Below, one piece after another: positions 52,065-60,915 of a stretch of 64,000 bases of DNA. The position numbers and the translations under genes were made by a program. The first letter of the stretch is position 1. Every line of letters begins with the position of its first letter. Source of the stretch: an uncultured Collinsella sp. (GTDB lineage: Bacteria; Actinomycetota; Coriobacteriia; Coriobacteriales; Coriobacteriaceae); assembly GCA_900543615.1 (NCBI GenBank), contig UQSC01000001.1, forward strand, positions 21,194 to 85,193, in the 5' to 3' direction. The notes under the pieces were generated by a model, which was not told where the DNA came from, did not search any database, and saw only the letters and a program-made list of their open reading frames with translations.

Positions 52065-52976
52065 CTACGAACGAGCCGCGACGAGCAGCTCTGCCGTTGC
52101 CGCCCAGCCGTCGACAATCTTGCCGCGCGTGACGTAGGCGTTATCGCAAGCATCCAGGAACTCGGGCGCGCCGGCGCTGGTCAAACCGTTCTCGACCAGG
52201 CAGAACGTGCCCACGTGGTCAGCCATGTAGAAGTCGGACTCGGAATCGCCGAGCGCCAGCGTCTCCTCGCGCTCGATACCCAGGTGCTCGCAGAAACGTG
52301 CGATGGCAACGCCCTTGTTGAGGCCGGCGGGATTGATGTTAAACGCGCGGCCATCCTCGACGCGTTCGAGCTCGAGCGTCGTCGGCTTGGACAGATGCGT
52401 CAGGTGACCGTTGCAGGCCCAGACCAGGCCGCAGCCGGCCTCGTCCAGGATGGCCTGGACCTCGTCGTCGGGCACATCGCCGCGCATGCCGACGGTGACC
52501 TCGCGGTACTTGTAGCCAGTCGACATATCGTTGTGGTACTCGATCTTATGCGGCCAGCGGGCGAGAATCTTCTCGCACACGCCGGTCTGCTCGATCACCT
52601 GATGCGGTGTGAGGCCGCAGGCGGGATCGTAGGGCATATCGCCGGTCAGATACTCCCAATCGTTGGCCTTGAGATCGTACATGACCAGGCCACCCATCTC
52701 GCCGATGTAGGAGTTGAGGCCGAGCACGCGCGCATCCTCGTGGATCATGGTACGGTTGCGGCCCGAGGTGGGAACCACCTGGATGCCGGCGCGGGCAAGT
52801 GCCACGACAGCCTCGACGAGCTTGGTCGAGGGGTTGCCGTCGTTGTCGCGCAGCACGCACGAGCCGGGCGCGAGCATGGTGGCGTCCAAGTCGGTAAAGA
52901 CGTACTTAACCTTGGCAAGGCGTTCGCGCATCTCGCCCGAAAGCTCAGCGACGGTCGGCAGGGTATTGTGGGACAT
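52065..52976 (-). CDS. HAD-superfamily phosphatase, Cof-type
   Basis: 303-residue phosphohydrolase. Motif I is FTDLDATML (the second Asp is followed by Ala-Thr in place of the usual Gly-Thr), motif II VVPTSGR, the Lys lies in NKGVAI and motif IV is ALGDSESD. The C2-type cap (about residues 95-220) is typical of sugar-phosphate phosphatases such as Cof or mannosyl-3-phosphoglycerate phosphatase. Substrate unknown. GGAG lies five bases before the ATG. Between murI and murE. Confidence 0.85.
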   Translation of the reverse strand: MSHNTLPTVAELSGEMRERLAKVKYVFTDLDATMLAPGSCVLRDNDGNPSTKLVEAVVALARAGIQVVPTSGRNRTMIHEDARVLGLNSYIGEMGGLVMYDLKANDWEYLTGDMPYDPACGLTPHQVIEQTGVCEKILARWPHKIEYHNDMSTGYKYREVTVGMRGDVPDDEVQAILDEAGCGLVWACNGHLTHLSKPTTLELERVEDGRAFNINPAGLNKGVAIARFCEHLGIEREETLALGDSESDFYMADHVGTFCLVENGLTSAGAPEFLDACDNAYVTRGKIVDGWAATAELLVAARS

Positions 52977-53009
52977 GGTCACTCCATTACGTAGAAGGGG
53001 CTTCTGGTC

Positions 53010-54527
53010 TTAGGCGTCGTACGCCGCAAGGGTGCGCTTGAGAATCGAACCGTCGCGCTCACAAGGCTCGGGTCCGTTCTTGCGCAGCATACGCTCTTCC
53101 TCGCCCTTACCGGTCACGATGACCACGGCAGGACGGACGGTCTCACGCACGGCGGTCTCGATAGCGGCAACGCGATCAGTCACGATTTGCCAGTTATCAT
53201 TTCCCTGCGCTTGAACGTTGCGCGCGATCTCGGCGCAAATATCCTCGACATCCTCGGGGCCGGGGTCATCCTCGGTAATCACGATTCGGTCGGCATACTT
53301 GCCAGCGGCGATGCCCATCGTGGTGCGTCGATCGACACCCTTACCACCCGTAGCGCCAAATACAACCGCCAGCTCGCGCTCGGGATAGTTCTCGCGCAAG
53401 TCGCGCAGGAGTGTCTCGAGGCTCATGCCGTTATGTGCAAAATCGACGATACCCAAGATTTTGCCCGATACGGACGGATAGAGCTCCATACGGCCGGGAA
53501 CGAAGACGCCCTCAAAGCCGTGGACGATACCCTCTTCGGAAATGCCCAAGGCCTCGGCGCAGGCAATAGCGGCAAGCGCGTTGGACACATTGAACTTAAC
53601 CGGCGTGGGAATCACAATGTCGCGCGTAAAGCGGGGCGTGCGCACCGTTGCCACCACGCCGCAGTCACCATTGCGAATCGCCAGCGCAAGCACGTCGGCA
53701 CGCTCGTCGGTCAGGGAGAACGTCACCGTACGTTCGCAACGAGATGCCGCCTCGAGCACACGATCGACCTTATCCATATCGAGATTGACCACGGCAAAAC
53801 GGCTCTGCGAGAAGATTTTGAGCTTGCTGGCAAAGTAATCCTCGAGCGTCGGATGCTCAATCGGCGAAATGTGATCCTCGCCGATATTGGTAAAGGCGCC
53901 GACTTCAAAGGCAATCTTGCCCGTGCGCTCGTATTTGAGGCCCTGGCTCGATGCCTCCATAACCAGCCACGGGGCACCCGCCTCCGCAGCATGCGCAATG
54001 CGAGACTGCAGCAGAAAGGATTCGGGGGTCGTCAGCTTGGAAGGACCCGCCTCGATGCCGTCGTCGAACTCAATGCCCGTATTAAGAGCGGGCCGATGAC
54101 AGCCCGTAAGCTTGGCCTCGTTGACGAGAATGCCGCGCAGATAAAAGCTACAGGTCGACTTGCCCTTGGTGCCTGTAAAGGCGCAGACCTTCACCTTACC
54201 CGACGGGTGTCCATAAAAGGCATCTGCCACCACGGCGAGCGTGCGACGAATATCACTCACAATCACCGCGGGAAGATCAACATCGTAATCGACCTCGGAA
54301 ACGTAGGCCACGGCGCCATCGGCGATTGCCGAAAGCAGGTACTCACGCTTAAACGCGCGGCCCTTGCAGACAAACAACGTGCCCGGACGCACCTGGCGCG
54401 AGTCGTCAGTCGCAAACTCAATGCGCTGGTCGCACGAAGCGCTCGGTTTGGAAACAACAAGGTCATCTTCCTCGAGCAACTCTATATAGCGCATCAGAGT
54501 TAGCTTCTCTTGTGTCGGACTCGACAT
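53010..54527 (-). CDS. murE: UDP-N-acetylmuramoyl-tripeptide synthetase MurE
   Basis: Cytoplasmic Mur ligase of 505 residues adding the third stem-peptide residue. DDSRQVRPGTLFVC marks the N-terminal UDP-binding domain, TGTKGKSTCSFYL the ATP loop and KLTTPESF the TTPE motif; VMEASSQGL and IGEDHISPIEHPT follow. Two features point away from meso-diaminopimelate: the loop reads GTKGKS as in lysine-adding enzymes, and the DNPR motif of the mDAP type is DDPG. So a residue such as Lys or Orn is likely. GAGAGG precedes the ATG. Confidence 0.93.
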   Translation of the reverse strand: MSSPTQEKLTLMRYIELLEEDDLVVSKPSASCDQRIEFATDDSRQVRPGTLFVCKGRAFKREYLLSAIADGAVAYVSEVDYDVDLPAVIVSDIRRTLAVVADAFYGHPSGKVKVCAFTGTKGKSTCSFYLRGILVNEAKLTGCHRPALNTGIEFDDGIEAGPSKLTTPESFLLQSRIAHAAEAGAPWLVMEASSQGLKYERTGKIAFEVGAFTNIGEDHISPIEHPTLEDYFASKLKIFSQSRFAVVNLDMDKVDRVLEAASRCERTVTFSLTDERADVLALAIRNGDCGVVATVRTPRFTRDIVIPTPVKFNVSNALAAIACAEALGISEEGIVHGFEGVFVPGRMELYPSVSGKILGIVDFAHNGMSLETLLRDLRENYPERELAVVFGATGGKGVDRRTTMGIAAGKYADRIVITEDDPGPEDVEDICAEIARNVQAQGNDNWQIVTDRVAAIETAVRETVRPAVVIVTGKGEEERMLRKNGPEPCERDGSILKRTLAAYDA

Positions 54528-54660
54528 ACAAAGACCTCTCTCGCTAAATTCAGCCTTAAAGGGCAAAAGACGTCCCGCGGCAGAAACGATGAAACATTCT
54601 GTATTATCAACCATCCTAATATGCCACCTGGCCTTGCGCGCATTGCAGCCTTCTAAAAAA

Positions 54661-54688
54661 TTGCATGGACTGTGTCGTGGGTTAATAA
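54661..54688 (+). promoter_or_regulatory. candidate promoter of the amino-acid importer gene
   Basis: -35 TTGCAT, 16-bp spacer, -10 TAATAA, about 125 bases before the start. Confidence 0.4.
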
Positions 54689-54811
54689 ATGACAACAGTG
54701 TCCACCCCGTGTAAAAACAAGGAAATCTGGGTGCTATTCTTTATCCAAATGTCTTGATGTGCCTCATTGACCCACAATGCCGACCCATCATGCCCAAGCA
54801 AAGGATTCCAG

Positions 54812-56860
54812 ATGAAACGACACTTCGAACGTCGCCACCGCTCGGCACATGTCCAGTTGACCCGGCACATCGTCTGCGCCTTCGCGACGATCGTTGTGGC
54901 CCTTGCCACCATCATCGGCGCGAGCGGCTGTTCGTCCTCCCAGAACGCCTCGAGCACCTACACACTCGTCGAGAATGGCAAGCTCACCGTCGCAAGTGAC
55001 TTGGCCACACCCCCGTTTGAATACGTCAACGATTCCGGCGAAGACCAGGGCTTTACCTATGAACTCATGGGTATGATCGCAGACGAGCTCGGTCTGGAGC
55101 TCAACTACTTGCCGGCGCAAAAGTTCGACGGCATTATCCCCATGGTCAAGCAGGGTGTAAAGACCGATGTCGGCGCATGTAACATCACGATTACCGACGA
55201 GCGCAAGGAAGAGGTCGACTTCACCGACCCCTATATCGACTCCAACCAGGGCGTCGCAGTCGCAAAGAACACTGGATACGACACGGTCGATAGCCTCAAC
55301 GCACCGGGCGTCAAAATTGCCGTGCAGTCGGGCACCACGTCCGAGGAGTGGGCAATCGAGAACCTGCCGCAGGCAACCACCGTCAACTTTGACGACTGGA
55401 CGGCAGCCTTCACCGCCGTCATGAGTGGTCAGTGCCAGGCGGTCGTATGCGACCTGCCCGTTGAGCAGTGGATGGTTTCGAACTCCTTTACCGGTATGGA
55501 GATCATCAAAGAGGTTCCGACGGGCGAGCAGTTTGGCATTGCCGTCTCTAAAGACAACCCCGGGCTGACACAGGCCATCAACGATGCCCTCACCAAGACC
55601 AAGAGCTCCGGCGCCTATGACAAACTGTACGAGAAGTGGTTTGGCATGGCACCCACGAGCGGGGCCGATAACAAGGATGTCTCGAGCTCAGACGACGCGA
55701 CGGGCGCTTCACTTGCCGTCACCTCGGCGACCGCCAAGTCAAACGAAGACGGCGGCAACGGCGTACTCGGCGGCATCGCAACCCGCCTGACCTGGGAAGC
55801 GACAACGGGTAGCGACGAGGGCGACGTTTCGCAAATTGAGTTTGAGCTGCCCGAGGGCGGATCGTTTGAGAGCACCGATGTTAAGGTCACGCTGCTCGAC
55901 GGACTGAACCAGACGGGTGTCAAGGCATCGTGCTCTCTGGACGGTTCAAAGCTCGTCATCAAGTTCGCCGATCCCGTCGCTGCCGGCTCGCAGATTCGCG
56001 TTGTCGTCCCCGACGTCGTATTCCCAAGCAACGCGGGTGCCTATGCCGTCACCGGCAGCTATGTCGCCGACGACAACAAGCGAGATCTTCCCGAGAGCCC
56101 CACCATCAGCGTTTCGGAGAGCACCATGGTGCAAGAAATCGTCGCTTGGCTCGATGCCCAGCCTTGGGTTGCCGCGTGGAACTCCAACCCGTTTTTGGGC
56201 ATGTTCTGCAAGCCGCAGATTATCGTCACCTCAATCGCCTCGCTCTTTAAGGGCTGGGGCATAGCACTTGCCGTGACCGCCATCGGTTTTCCGCTCGCCA
56301 TCCCCATCGGCTTGCTGTTTGCCTTTATGAAAATCAGTCATAGTCGTATGCTGCGCGGCATCGCCGTGACATACATCAACGTCCTGCGCGGAACCCCGCT
56401 CTTCCTGCAGATCTACATTGCGTTCTTTGGGTTCCCTATGATCGGTCTCAACGTGCCCAATCTGCCGCTCGGCGTTGGCGTGCTCGCCATCAACTGCTCG
56501 GCCTATCTTGCCGAGATTTTCCGTGCCGGTATCGAGAGCGTACCGCATGGTCAAGCGGAAGCCGCCTACTCGCTTGGCATGACTTGGTCCCAAGTTATGT
56601 CGCGCATCGTGATCCCGCAGGCCGTACGTTGCGTTATACCGACTATGACCAGCGAGTTCGTTATGCTGTACAAGGACACGTCACTGCTTTCGAGCGTTGG
56701 CGTCATGGAGCTCATGCTGTTCTCCAAAAACCTCACGGCCACCACGGGCAACATTACGCCCTACATTTGCGCCGCACTTTACTATCTGGTCGTGACGATT
56801 CCGCTCATCCACATCGTCACCAAGGTGGAGCACCGTCTCGCCGAGCGCAGTAAGCGCTAA
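54812..56860 (+). CDS. polar amino-acid ABC importer, lipoprotein-permease fusion
   Basis: 682 residues joining receptor and channel. The signal region ends in lipobox ASGC (Cys40). Residues 52-279 are a family-3 solute-binding domain (LTVASDLATPPFEYV, then DVGACNITITDERKEEVDF). Residues 318-433 form a beta-rich region of unknown type (TRLTWEATTG, IEFELPEGGSF). From about 468 the HisM/GlnP-type permease follows with coupling motif EIFRAGIESVPHGQAEAAYSLG. Receptor-permease fusions occur in GlnP-type systems; the inserted beta region is not part of that pattern. No ATPase gene is adjacent, so it must recruit one from elsewhere. AAAGGA precedes the ATG. Substrate may be glutamine or another polar amino acid. 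Confidence 0.9.
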   Translation: MKRHFERRHRSAHVQLTRHIVCAFATIVVALATIIGASGCSSSQNASSTYTLVENGKLTVASDLATPPFEYVNDSGEDQGFTYELMGMIADELGLELNYLPAQKFDGIIPMVKQGVKTDVGACNITITDERKEEVDFTDPYIDSNQGVAVAKNTGYDTVDSLNAPGVKIAVQSGTTSEEWAIENLPQATTVNFDDWTAAFTAVMSGQCQAVVCDLPVEQWMVSNSFTGMEIIKEVPTGEQFGIAVSKDNPGLTQAINDALTKTKSSGAYDKLYEKWFGMAPTSGADNKDVSSSDDATGASLAVTSATAKSNEDGGNGVLGGIATRLTWEATTGSDEGDVSQIEFELPEGGSFESTDVKVTLLDGLNQTGVKASCSLDGSKLVIKFADPVAAGSQIRVVVPDVVFPSNAGAYAVTGSYVADDNKRDLPESPTISVSESTMVQEIVAWLDAQPWVAAWNSNPFLGMFCKPQIIVTSIASLFKGWGIALAVTAIGFPLAIPIGLLFAFMKISHSRMLRGIAVTYINVLRGTPLFLQIYIAFFGFPMIGLNVPNLPLGVGVLAINCSAYLAEIFRAGIESVPHGQAEAAYSLGMTWSQVMSRIVIPQAVRCVIPTMTSEFVMLYKDTSLLSSVGVMELMLFSKNLTATTGNITPYICAALYYLVVTIPLIHIVTKVEHRLAERSKR

Positions 56861-56881
56861 CCGCTCATACATAGCATTCGC

Positions 56882-56926
56882 AACCACGGCCCGCCGCTTC
56901 GTCTGAAGATCGGGCCGTGGTTTTTT
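56882..56926 (+). terminator. terminator after the importer gene
   Basis: 12-bp stem AACCACGGCCCG/CGGGCCGTGGTT, T6 tail. Confidence 0.92.
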
Positions 56927-57051
56927 CGGTTCGCTCGGCGCTTATGCCCTATCACGAAACAAAAGATTGGCATGATAGTAAAGATTATTTGACATCAGCT
57001 GCCACAATCCTTGCGGCAGTACACCTGAGCCGTCAGCAGAAAGGATCTTGC

Positions 57052-58920
57052 ATGTGCGGTTTTGTCGGTTTTACCGGTACAGATGAACAGAGTGAGCTGG
57101 TTCTCACGGCTATGATGAATCGCATCATCCACCGTGGTCCCGATATGGGCGGCCAGCATATCGTCGACAACGTTGCCCTTGGCTTCCGTCGTCTTTCGAT
57201 TCTTGATCTTTCCGAAGCTGGAGCTCAGCCCATGTCGAGCGACGACGGCAAGGTCACGATTGTCTTCAACGGAGAGATCTACAACTTCCAGGAGCTTCGC
57301 GCCGAGCTGGAGGCAGCCGGCTACGCCTTCCACTGCAACGCTGATACCGAGGTCCTGGTACACGGTTACGAGGAGTGGGGCGAGGACCTGGTCAACCGCC
57401 TGCGCGGCATGTACGCGTTCGTGATTCACGACCAGAACAAGAACAAACTCTTTGGCGCTCGCGACATCTTTGGTATCAAGCCGTTCTATTACTACCAGGC
57501 ATCCGATGGCTCGCTGCTGTTTGGCTCCGAGATCAAGAGCTTCCTGGACCATCCCAAGTTTGAGAAGGCTGTCAACCACGACGCGCTGCGCCCCTACCTG
57601 ACGCTGCAATTCCCCGCCACGGAGGAGACCTTCTTTAAGGGCGTGTTCAAGCTTGCCCCGGCGCATTGCTTTACGTATGACCTGACGACCAACACCATGG
57701 ACATCAAGCGTTACTGGAGCTGTGACTTCACCGACGACAACTCCAAGACCTTCGAGGAGTACGTGGACGAGTGCGACAAGGTCGTGCACGAAAGCGTCGC
57801 TGCACACCGAATCGCCGATGTTAAGGTGGGCTCGTTCCTTTCTGGCGGCGTGGACTCCAGCTACATTGCCGCCTGTCTCATGCCTGACACCACGTATTCT
57901 GTCGGCTTTGATTACAAGAACTTCAACGAGACCAACTACGCTGCCGAGCTTTCCGACAAGCTGGGCATCAAGAACGTCCGCAAGATGATTACCGCCGACG
58001 AGTTCTTCGATGCACTGCCCGATATCCAGTATCACATGGACGAGCCGCAATCGAACCTGTCCAGCGTGCCGCTGTACTATCTGGCGCAGATGGCTTCCGA
58101 GGAGGTCACCGTCGTCCTTTCGGGCGAGGGTGCCGACGAGCTGTTTGCCGGCTACGAGTGGTACGAGGACACCCCCGAGATGCGCTCCTTTAAGAAGCGC
58201 GTGCCGCTCGGCGTACGTCGCGCCCTGGGCTCGCTCGTTCAGCATCTCCCCTACTTTAAGGGTCACAACTTCCTAACGAAATGCGCCGAGGTTCCCGAGC
58301 GCTGGTATGTGGGTCAGGCAAAGGTGTTCGATCCCTCCGAGGTCGACGAGGTGCTCAAGCCCGCTTATGACACCGGCAAGAACGCCGCCGAGATGTGCGC
58401 CGAGTACTACAAGCAGGTTCCCGATTGCTGCGAGCTTTCCAAGAAACAGTATCTGGATATGAACATGTGGCTGCCGGGCGACATTCTGCTCAAAGCAGAC
58501 AAGATGTGCATGGCGCATTCTCTGGAGCTTCGCGTCCCGTTCCTGGACAAGAAGGTCATGGAGTTTGCCGAGCACATTCCCGCCAACTACCGTGTTAACG
58601 AAGAAGGCTGCAAGCTCGTTCTGCGTCACGCTGCCAACCGTACGCTGCCCGACGAGTGGGCAACGCGCAAGAAGGTGGGCTTCCCCGTACCGGTCAAGTT
58701 CTGGCTGCGCGAGCAAAAGTACTACGACTACGTAAAGGAATACTTCACCGCACCGTGGGCTGCCGATTTCTTTGACACCGATGCGCTCATGAAACTGCTT
58801 GACGATCACTTTGAGGGTCGCGCGCTCAACCAGCGCAAGATCTATACCACACTGACGTTCCTCATCTGGTATAAGCGCTTCTTTATCGACGAGGACACGG
58901 ACGCCGAAGTCGCCGCGTAA
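57052..58920 (+). CDS. asnB: asparagine synthase (glutamine-hydrolysing)
   Basis: 622-residue AsnB converting aspartate and glutamine to asparagine. Cys2 of MCGFVGFTG is the glutaminase nucleophile; RRLSILDLSEAGAQPM and NGEIYNF complete that domain. The synthase domain has the PP-loop SFLSGGVDSSY and SGEGADELFAGYEW. AAAGGA precedes the ATG; upstream in-frame starts would block the required N-terminal Cys. With asnS, it covers asparagine supply and use. Confidence 0.96.
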   Translation: MCGFVGFTGTDEQSELVLTAMMNRIIHRGPDMGGQHIVDNVALGFRRLSILDLSEAGAQPMSSDDGKVTIVFNGEIYNFQELRAELEAAGYAFHCNADTEVLVHGYEEWGEDLVNRLRGMYAFVIHDQNKNKLFGARDIFGIKPFYYYQASDGSLLFGSEIKSFLDHPKFEKAVNHDALRPYLTLQFPATEETFFKGVFKLAPAHCFTYDLTTNTMDIKRYWSCDFTDDNSKTFEEYVDECDKVVHESVAAHRIADVKVGSFLSGGVDSSYIAACLMPDTTYSVGFDYKNFNETNYAAELSDKLGIKNVRKMITADEFFDALPDIQYHMDEPQSNLSSVPLYYLAQMASEEVTVVLSGEGADELFAGYEWYEDTPEMRSFKKRVPLGVRRALGSLVQHLPYFKGHNFLTKCAEVPERWYVGQAKVFDPSEVDEVLKPAYDTGKNAAEMCAEYYKQVPDCCELSKKQYLDMNMWLPGDILLKADKMCMAHSLELRVPFLDKKVMEFAEHIPANYRVNEEGCKLVLRHAANRTLPDEWATRKKVGFPVPVKFWLREQKYYDYVKEYFTAPWAADFFDTDALMKLLDDHFEGRALNQRKIYTTLTFLIWYKRFFIDEDTDAEVAA

Positions 58921-58977
58921 GTTTCGTTATGAATTAGCAGTGAACAGCCCAGGGTTTCCGCTATACTCAATCCCTGC

Positions 58978-59053
58978 GGGCGATTGGCGCAACGGTTAGC
59001 GCAGGTGCTTTACACGCACAAGGCTGGGGGTTCGAATCCCTCATCGCCCACCA
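58978..59053 (+). tRNA. tRNA-Val (anticodon TAC)
   Basis: Acceptor GGGCGAT/ATCGCCC, anticodon loop TTTACAC, T loop TTCGAAT, encoded CCA. The outermost anticodon-stem pair is G-A rather than a standard pair. Confidence 0.95.
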
Positions 59054-59062
59054 CTGAATTGG

Positions 59063-59090
59063 AAACGGTCCTCGAAAGAGGACCGTTTTT
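59063..59090 (+). terminator. terminator after tRNA-Val
   Basis: AACGGTCCTC/GAGGACCGTT with GAAA tetraloop and T run. Confidence 0.92.
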
Positions 59091-59094
59091 GTTT

Positions 59095-59214
59095 GGGCCC
59101 ATTTCATGGGATTCGAACCCGCAAGGGTGCGGAGCTGAGGAAACGCGAAGCGTTTTCCAGCGCAGCACGCGAGGAGCGGAGGCCCGAAGCGAAAGCGGGC
59201 GGCGAAATGGACCC
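59095..59214. repeat. 120-bp structured element after tRNA-Val
   Basis: Closed by GGGCCCATTTC and GAAATGGACCC (one mismatch). Inside are GGAAACGC/GCGTTTTCC with a GAA loop (one bulged base) and GCCCG/CGGGC, plus a stretch GGGATTCGAACCC resembling a tRNA T arm. No coding frame. Could be a small RNA, a tRNA-derived relic or a mobile palindrome. Confidence 0.6.
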
Positions 59215-59228
59215 TTGGCGAATACCCA

Positions 59229-59446
59229 TGTGCAAAATATGCCAAATATGAGTACTGCTACCTTTTTGGTAGCAGCGTTTTCGAAGTCATAAAAGGCAAA
59301 TCCGACATTAGAACGACGACTGATAGTCCAGTTAAGCCAATTTAGTTACTGCAAAACTGGACACATGTGGCCCAACTCATCTAAAAACGCCTAATTTATA
59401 TGTTACGAAGTTAGTGCCCGTACTCATATTTGCCACTTTTTGCACA
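59229..59446. mobile_element. 218-bp MITE-like element with 27-bp inverted ends
   Basis: The ends TGTGCAAAATATGCCAAATA... and the complementary copy at 59420-59446 match at 24 of 27 bases. The 164 bp between them are AT-rich and non-coding, with a small hairpin GCTACC/GGTAGC. This is the form of a non-autonomous transposable element; target duplications are not evident and no transposase is in the window. Confidence 0.6.
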
Positions 59447-59562
59447 CGGCCTATCCCAGCCATGGTAAATCGATAACAAAACGGGCTCCAGACCGCTGAA
59501 TCGTGCCGCATATGGCACGTCCGCAGTCCGGAACCCGGTCCAAATTGAGTTATTGCGCTGTG
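59447..59562. other. argD downstream region
   Basis: No gene; contains the hairpin CGTGCC/GGCACG around GCATAT (from 59503), a weak candidate for the end of the arg transcript. Confidence 0.4.
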
Positions 59563-60846
59563 TTAGGCCAAAACGTCCGACAAAATCTCGATCAGGCTGT
59601 CCACGTCGGCTTCCTCGCACACGAGCGGCGGCAGGAAACGCAGCGTGTGGGCACCAGTAGCGTTAATCACGGCGCCGGCGGCCAGCGCGCGGGCAACAAT
59701 ATCATGTGCATCGCCCGCAGCGTCATCCAAATCGCAGCCGAGCATTAAGCCGCGACCGCGTACCTCGACCACATGCGGCAGCTTGGTGAGTTTTGCCTCC
59801 ATATAAGCACCCACCTTGGCAGCATGCTCGGCATAATCGCCGCGCACGAGCGCGGAGAGCGTCGCGGCGCACGCCGCGACAGCCAAGCAGCTACCGCCAA
59901 AGGTCGAACCGTGGTCACCAGGCTTAAACACGTCGGCGATCTCTTTCTTTGCCACCACGGCGCCCATGGGGACGCCGTCGGCGATGCCCTTGGCAAGACT
60001 CATGATGTCGGGCTCCACGCCATAGGTCTGGAATGCAAACGGCTTGCCGGAGCGGAAGATGCCACACTGGACCTCGTCGGCGATAAGAACGGCGCCCACC
60101 TCGTGCGCCAGGTCGCGCGCTGCCGTCATAAACTCCTCGGTCATGGGGTGTACACCGCTCTCGCCCTGGATCGGCTCGAGCATCACGGCACAAATTTCGC
60201 TTCTCAGCTGCTTAAAGATCGAACGTAGTTCGTCGACATCGTTGGGCGTGCAGGCCACAAAACCGCCCGGCAGCGGACGGAAGCTATCCTGCAGCCAATC
60301 CTGCATGGTGGCGGCAATGGTCTCGAGCGTACGGCCGTGGAAGCCGCCGCGCATGCACACGATGGTGTTGCCACCGTTACCAGCACGCTTGGCGTACAGA
60401 CGCGCGAGCTTCATCGAGCCCTCGTTGGCTTCGGCACCAGAATTGGCAAAGAACGTCTCCCATACCTGCTCGCCCGTCGTCGGAGCGCCGAGTGCAGCTG
60501 CCGTGGTCTCATCGCCGGCGGCAATGGCATCGGCAATCACGCGTGCACTGTCCACGTCGTCGTTGGCAAGCTTGGACAGCAGCGCCGCGACCTGTCCACG
60601 CTGCTCGATGTAGAAGTAGTTAGACACATGCATGAGCTTTTTGGTCTGCGCCTCGAGCGCCGAAAGCACTGCAGAATTACCGTGGCCTAGGCTACACACA
60701 CCGATACCAGCAAGAAAGTCGAGATACTCACGGCCATCGTCACCGGTGAGCTTCATACCGTGGCCTTCGACAAACTCTACCGGCGAGCGACCAAAGGTAT
60801 GCATAACGTAATGGGATTCGAGCGATTGTTGAGCTGCAAGTGACAT
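59563..60846 (-). CDS. argD: acetylornithine aminotransferase
   Basis: PLP-dependent class III aminotransferase of arginine synthesis, 427 residues. The PLP Lys is in SLAKGIADGVPMG; NSGAEANEGSMKLAR, GFHGRT, EPIQGESG and IADEVQ also fit. About 25 residues (RVIADAIAAGDETTAAALG) are inserted before the WETFFANSG segment relative to the usual enzyme. AAAGG precedes the ATG. Last of the argC-J-B-D series. Confidence 0.94.
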   Translation of the reverse strand: MSLAAQQSLESHYVMHTFGRSPVEFVEGHGMKLTGDDGREYLDFLAGIGVCSLGHGNSAVLSALEAQTKKLMHVSNYFYIEQRGQVAALLSKLANDDVDSARVIADAIAAGDETTAAALGAPTTGEQVWETFFANSGAEANEGSMKLARLYAKRAGNGGNTIVCMRGGFHGRTLETIAATMQDWLQDSFRPLPGGFVACTPNDVDELRSIFKQLRSEICAVMLEPIQGESGVHPMTEEFMTAARDLAHEVGAVLIADEVQCGIFRSGKPFAFQTYGVEPDIMSLAKGIADGVPMGAVVAKKEIADVFKPGDHGSTFGGSCLAVAACAATLSALVRGDYAEHAAKVGAYMEAKLTKLPHVVEVRGRGLMLGCDLDDAAGDAHDIVARALAAGAVINATGAHTLRFLPPLVCEEADVDSLIEILSDVLA

Positions 60847-60915
60847 GGGATGCCTTTCGTTGGGCGCCGTACGGCGCAGGGCTATGGGTGCAGGGACGCG
60901 ACGACCGCGGGTCAG

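Noticed and set aside
58967..59245. 92-codon frame on the minus strand across tRNA-Val
   Set aside because: Its C-terminal part is the translation of the complement of the tRNA, a well-known false gene.
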